A stretch of 64,000 nt of DNA from Sutcliffiella horikoshii DSM 8719 (GTDB lineage Bacteria > Bacillota > Bacilli > Bacillales > Bacillaceae_I), in contig LQXN01000061.1 of assembly GCA_001648575.1 (NCBI GenBank), positions 62,001 through 126,000 on the forward strand, in the 5' to 3' direction. The notes under the pieces were generated by a model. It was not told the DNA's origin and did not search any database. It worked only from the letters and a program-made list of their open reading frames with translations. Positions 61,086 to 64,000 of this stretch are shown here, in pieces. The position numbers and the translations under genes are program-made. How positions within the stretch are numbered: position 1 is the stretch's first letter; each line of letters starts with the position of its first letter.

Positions 61086-61387
61086 AACGGTTCATCCTCG
61101 TTGCTCAAATTAAACAAGTATGGCATGCCTATTACCACCCCTAAAATACATATAACATACGAGGTGACTAAATAGATATGGTCCACACCAAAGGTAAGGA
61201 TCGGCACATTAATAAGCGGAAAAAACATAGGCATTAAACATAATTTTTGGCGGGCGCTCTTCGTAATATATTGCTTCTCTTTACAATATGGGCACGTAAT
61301 GGCCTGTTTAAATGTGAACGACTTCTTCCAGGTCATCTTCCAGCTCCATTGATTATGACAATTTGCACAGCTTGGTGTTTTCATCAT
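61079..61387 (-). CDS. CxxC-about20-CxxC membrane protein
   Basis: A 102-residue protein: CANC (7-10) and CPYC about 21 residues later form a zinc-ribbon-like pair, then two membrane segments (about 50-90). The pattern fits the TIGR04104-type family of Bacillus small proteins. AGGAGG lies 6 bases before the ATG. It forms a two-gene unit with the coupled membrane protein. Confidence 0.8.
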   Translation of the reverse strand: MMKTPSCANCHNQWSWKMTWKKSFTFKQAITCPYCKEKQYITKSARQKLCLMPMFFPLINVPILTFGVDHIYLVTSYVICILGVVIGMPYLFNLSNEDEPLW

Positions 61388-61520
61388 ATCCAGCCTCCTT
61401 CTTACCTTATATACGAATTCTTCTGGAAAAAAGTTTCACCTATCATGGATAATCTTAAATCGCTTCGAAAAAGATAACAGTACATAGATTTCAAGACGAT
61501 TGAAAGGAGTAATACACATC

Positions 61521-62330
61521 ATGCGCATACTTCAACTTATTATGGCAACCTTTCTGGCATTCGGTTTTATGATGAATAACGTACAAGCTGAAGAAACGAA
61601 AGTGAAAGCTGATAGTAAAAAACTGGAGGTTCCCAATTCTGTCCTGGACATCTCAAAAGACAATACCTATCCAAACCCGTCCCAGGATGTACCTTATCTG
61701 CAACCAAGCGAGCTTTCTCAAGAACTGATTGATTCTTCCAATGTGAAAATTGAAAACCCGAAGCTCATAAAAATATTGAATGAGTCTAATATTTCCCCTT
61801 CACCAGTAGCAATCGGCTACCGGGCCACGATCTATCTTGGACAATGGCCGCTTTCTTATGAGTCAACAGAGACAAGTGTGAACTGGGAATATCAAAAAAT
61901 CAATACGAATTACACAGATAACCGTGGTGGGAAAGTACCGCAACAGCTGCACTATCGTCAGGAAGCACAAAAAAGTGTCAAAGGCGGATTGACTTCAAAA
62001 GTGGAGGCAGCTGAAGATGTAAAAGAAATGATGATGTTAAAAGCAATGGACAAAACGAAACTGCCTTTATCTTTCCAGACCATTGTCGGTGCGGGGACGA
62101 AAAAGGATCAGGTATATAATATCCCTGTAAAGAAACTTGGGTACCTGTACGCGTATAGTCCGGCTGTAAGTGAAAAAGGGAAGATTACTTACGGGGAAGT
62201 GTACTTGGTTTTAAAAGGGAAGGAAATGAAGATTGTCGTGAAGAATGTGACGTCTCAAGGGATCGGGGCATGGATTCCTGTTCAGGACCATGTCAGCTTT
62301 ATTTTTGCAGCTTCCGATCGTCCTAGATAA
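61521..62330 (+). CDS. yfkD: Secreted/envelope protein YfkD
   Basis: A 269-residue protein with an N-terminal signal peptide (about 1-23, FLAFGFMMNNVQA). The body is beta-rich, with SPSPVAIGYRATIYLGQWPLSY and LGYLYAYSPAVSEKGKITYGE as family segments. It matches the YfkD family, whose function is unknown. The ATG at 61521 follows AAAGGAG at a long spacing. Near chaA and yfkAB, as in B. subtilis. Confidence 0.88.
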   Translation: MRILQLIMATFLAFGFMMNNVQAEETKVKADSKKLEVPNSVLDISKDNTYPNPSQDVPYLQPSELSQELIDSSNVKIENPKLIKILNESNISPSPVAIGYRATIYLGQWPLSYESTETSVNWEYQKINTNYTDNRGGKVPQQLHYRQEAQKSVKGGLTSKVEAAEDVKEMMMLKAMDKTKLPLSFQTIVGAGTKKDQVYNIPVKKLGYLYAYSPAVSEKGKITYGEVYLVLKGKEMKIVVKNVTSQGIGAWIPVQDHVSFIFAASDRPR

Positions 62331-62333
62331 TAA

Positions 62334-62378
62334 AAATGGTGCACCAGTCCTATTTTGGGAACTGGTGCTTTTTCGTTA
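62334..62378 (+). terminator. Terminator after yfkD
   Basis: GCACCAGTCC pairs with GGAACTGGTGC around TATTTTG, then TTTTT. Confidence 0.85.
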
Positions 62379-62380
62379 TA

Positions 62381-62509
62381 ATGGCAATGTGGAAAAAACG
62401 AGATTATTTTCCCAGTTTCATACTCATTACTAAACGGGTACTGATGTATTACGAAGACTTGCCTGATGTCCATCCACTTGTCGAAGAAAAAACCAACCAT
62501 CGACCGTAA
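62381..62509 (+). CDS. Possible 42-residue reading frame
   Basis: ATG at 62381 opens MAMWKKRDYFPSFIL, ending in YYEDLPDVHPLVEE. The composition looks protein-like, but there is no ribosome site because the yfkD terminator T-run is directly upstream. It may be a remnant of a longer gene or not expressed. Confidence 0.3.
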   Translation: MAMWKKRDYFPSFILITKRVLMYYEDLPDVHPLVEEKTNHRP

Positions 62510-62566
62510 CTTTTCCAGGCTTCAAGCGTCTTAAATAGTGAGAATGAAAAGGAGGTCATCAACAAC

Positions 62567-62890
62567 ATGATGCACCTATTGTTATTGGTTCTGGGTTTGT
62601 CGGTTTTGATAGGTATTGTTCGGACAATGGTTTCGGTTGAAATGAGGCAAAAGCCATCGAATATAGAAAATGAGGAAAAACACCATGCCATCCTTCTTAT
62701 CTGGGGAATGGGAATTATTTTTCTGATGTTGTTCATTCCTTATCAAGCATGGAAGCTAGCTGGCAGCTCCCTTGGCTGGGATGGTGCCCTTATCGTGGGC
62801 TCAAGCCTTATGGCAATCATGCTGTTTTGTTTAAGTGCCTATTCCATCTTCAAAGGAAGAAGCCTCCGATCAAAGATACCTTCTATATAA
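62567..62890 (+). CDS. Small membrane protein, 107 residues
   Basis: Three membrane segments (about 2-20, 43-62, 72-95) with a short charged loop after the first (MRQKPSNIENEEKHH). AAAGGAGGT lies 10 bases before the ATG. Not recognised. It converges on yfkAB. Confidence 0.7.
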   Translation: MMHLLLLVLGLSVLIGIVRTMVSVEMRQKPSNIENEEKHHAILLIWGMGIIFLMLFIPYQAWKLAGSSLGWDGALIVGSSLMAIMLFCLSAYSIFKGRSLRSKIPSI

Positions 62891-62917
62891 TTTGTGAAAA
62901 AGAGCCTAATATATAAA

Positions 62918-62953
62918 CAAACGCCTGGGAATCCAATTGTCCCAGGCGTTTCC
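62918..62953. terminator. Bidirectional terminator of yfkAB
   Basis: AAACGCCTGGGA pairs perfectly with TCCCAGGCGTTT. Confidence 0.88.
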
Positions 62954-64000
62954 TTATTTCGTCATCTTTGCTTCACGCACCGTAAAATCCAACTTTGGAT
63001 AGTACGCACTCTTCACCAATATATTTGGACCAAGGCAGGCAACCGACGGACAATGGCAGTCCAACTCTTTTGCAATGGATGTCTCTTTCCATTTCTCGTA
63101 TGCAGAAGGCAAGTCTGTGGTCTGGATATTTCCAAGAGGAGGGGTATCTCCAAAATCTGTGACAATGATGTCCCCGTTGAAAATATTCACATTTAAACGG
63201 GAGCGGCCATCAGGATCATTACGGACCGTTACATTCTTTGCCTTATACACTCGTTCAAGTAATGCTCTGTCTTCAGGGTTATCACTGCAAGGGTAGAACG
63301 GCAACGTGCCAAACAGCATCCACGTGCTTTCATCCCGCATATCCAGCAACCGGTGTATCGCATCACGCATCTCCTCAAGTGTCAAAACCTCCATGCCACT
63401 GGCAAAATCGCTAGGGTACATAGGATGCACCTCATGCCTTTGACAGTTCATCTCCTCAACTATCTGTTTATGGATATGCTCAATATGAGGCAGTGTCCGT
63501 TTGTTCAGCATCGTCTCTGCTGATACAATAACGCCGGCAGCAGTCAAGGCCTTCGAATTTTCAATCATCCGCTCAAAGTATCTCGCACGCTGCTCATACG
63601 TAGGTTTGCGGTCCATCATTGCAAAACCGCCCTCAACAAAGTCATCCATCGTGCCCCAGTTATGAGAAATATGCAGTACATCGAGGTAAGGAATGATTTT
63701 CTCGTATCTTGCCAATTCTAAGGTTAAGTTCGAATTGATTTGTGTACGCACTCCGCGTTCGTGCGCATATTTTAACAAAGGCACGACATATTCGTTCACC
63801 GACTTCATGCTCATCATCGGTTCGCCACCAGTTATGCTGATGGAACGAAGGCGTGGGATTTCATCGAGGCGTTGAACTAGCAACTCTATCGGTAATGCTT
63901 TAGGATCCTTTGGTTGTAACGTATATCCAACAGCACAGTGTTCACAACGCATGTTACATAGAGTCGTCGTTGTAAACTCTACGTTTGTAAGCTCCATCTG
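62954..64000 (-). CDS. yfkAB: Radical SAM protein YfkAB (5' end outside window)
   Basis: At least 349 codons are open to the window edge; the first internal Met is one codon inside it, and the family has about 25 more residues, so the true start is probably outside. Radical SAM cluster motif CNMRCEHC (CxxxCxxC), TGGEPMMS for SAM binding, and a C-terminal CHCPSVAC (CxCx4C) that gives the family its name. YfkAB function is unknown; it is thought to handle a second iron-sulfur cluster. It converges on the small membrane protein gene. Confidence 0.93.
   Translation of the reverse strand, partial: QMELTNVEFTTTTLCNMRCEHCAVGYTLQPKDPKALPIELLVQRLDEIPRLRSISITGGEPMMSMKSVNEYVVPLLKYAHERGVRTQINSNLTLELARYEKIIPYLDVLHISHNWGTMDDFVEGGFAMMDRKPTYEQRARYFERMIENSKALTAAGVIVSAETMLNKRTLPHIEHIHKQIVEEMNCQRHEVHPMYPSDFASGMEVLTLEEMRDAIHRLLDMRDESTWMLFGTLPFYPCSDNPEDRALLERVYKAKNVTVRNDPDGRSRLNVNIFNGDIIVTDFGDTPPLGNIQTTDLPSAYEKWKETSIAKELDCHCPSVACLGPNILVKSAYYPKLDFTVREAKMTK

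Overview
The window is chromosomal DNA from a spore-forming member of the Bacillaceae, a relative of Bacillus subtilis. The evidence is AGGAGG-type ribosome sites, frequent GTG and TTG starts, Rho-independent terminators after most units, and many genes recognisable as B. subtilis families (yfiBC, yhfW, yfmL, nos, mreBH, pbuO, yfkK/J/I/H, pfeT, glcDF with a CdaR regulator, chaA/yfkE, yfkD, yfkAB). There are no tRNA, rRNA, phage or CRISPR features and no intact transposase. The window opens inside a histidine kinase gene and closes inside yfkAB.

Layout. 0-7 kb: kinase tail, membrane-anchored GDPD phosphodiesterase, HpaB-type flavin monooxygenase, D-threonine aldolase-like enzyme, M20 dipeptidase and amidase. 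7-13 kb: the heterodimeric ABC exporter YfiBC and a sodium:amino-acid symporter. 13-19 kb: EAL phosphodiesterase, KinB-like kinase, YhfW Rieske oxidoreductase and a DEAD-box helicase. 19-31 kb: cytochrome P450, a zinc-ribbon protein paired with a surface serine protease, an NlpC/P60 peptidase that appears frameshifted, arylamine N-acetyltransferase, TspO-like protein, SpoVB-like flippase, YitT protein, nitric-oxide synthase and MreBH. 31-41 kb: a sortase with its own MPHTG-tagged substrate, Nudix hydrolase, purine permease, and an ArlRS/YkoGH-like two-component system followed by an HtrA protease. 41-53 kb: YfhP-like protein, the yfk cluster, iron-efflux ATPase PfeT, transporters, OsmC protein, methionine aminopeptidase and BadF kinase. 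53-64 kb: glycolate oxidase glcDF with its regulator, ChaA, YczE-like protein, YfkD and YfkAB, plus several small proteins.

The least ordinary material is between genes. (i) A GGCT-ended miniature element occurs in three exact 184-bp copies, two of them with perfect 8-bp target duplications, plus decayed copies and fragments. (ii) A second miniature family with GGCCACTGAAAAA ends and 9-bp target duplications has inserted twice, each time into the loop of a hairpin, once splitting a transcription terminator. (iii) A third repeat type starts directly after terminator stems. (iv) Four intergenic arrays downstream of genes have unrelated unit sequences but all step by 20-21 bp, about two helical turns; one is a 61-63 bp higher-order repeat of three such steps and includes a unit lacking exactly 21 bp.

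Functional links visible in the sequence: 11-bp-phased TTCTCAT direct repeats lie before both the two-component operon and the neighbouring htrA-like gene, so this system probably controls itself and HtrA, with a miniature element now between the htrA operator and its start codon. The sortase gene overlaps its substrate gene. The two YfiBC subunits have complementary degenerate and canonical ATP sites. A PerR/Fur-like box abuts the pfeT promoter.
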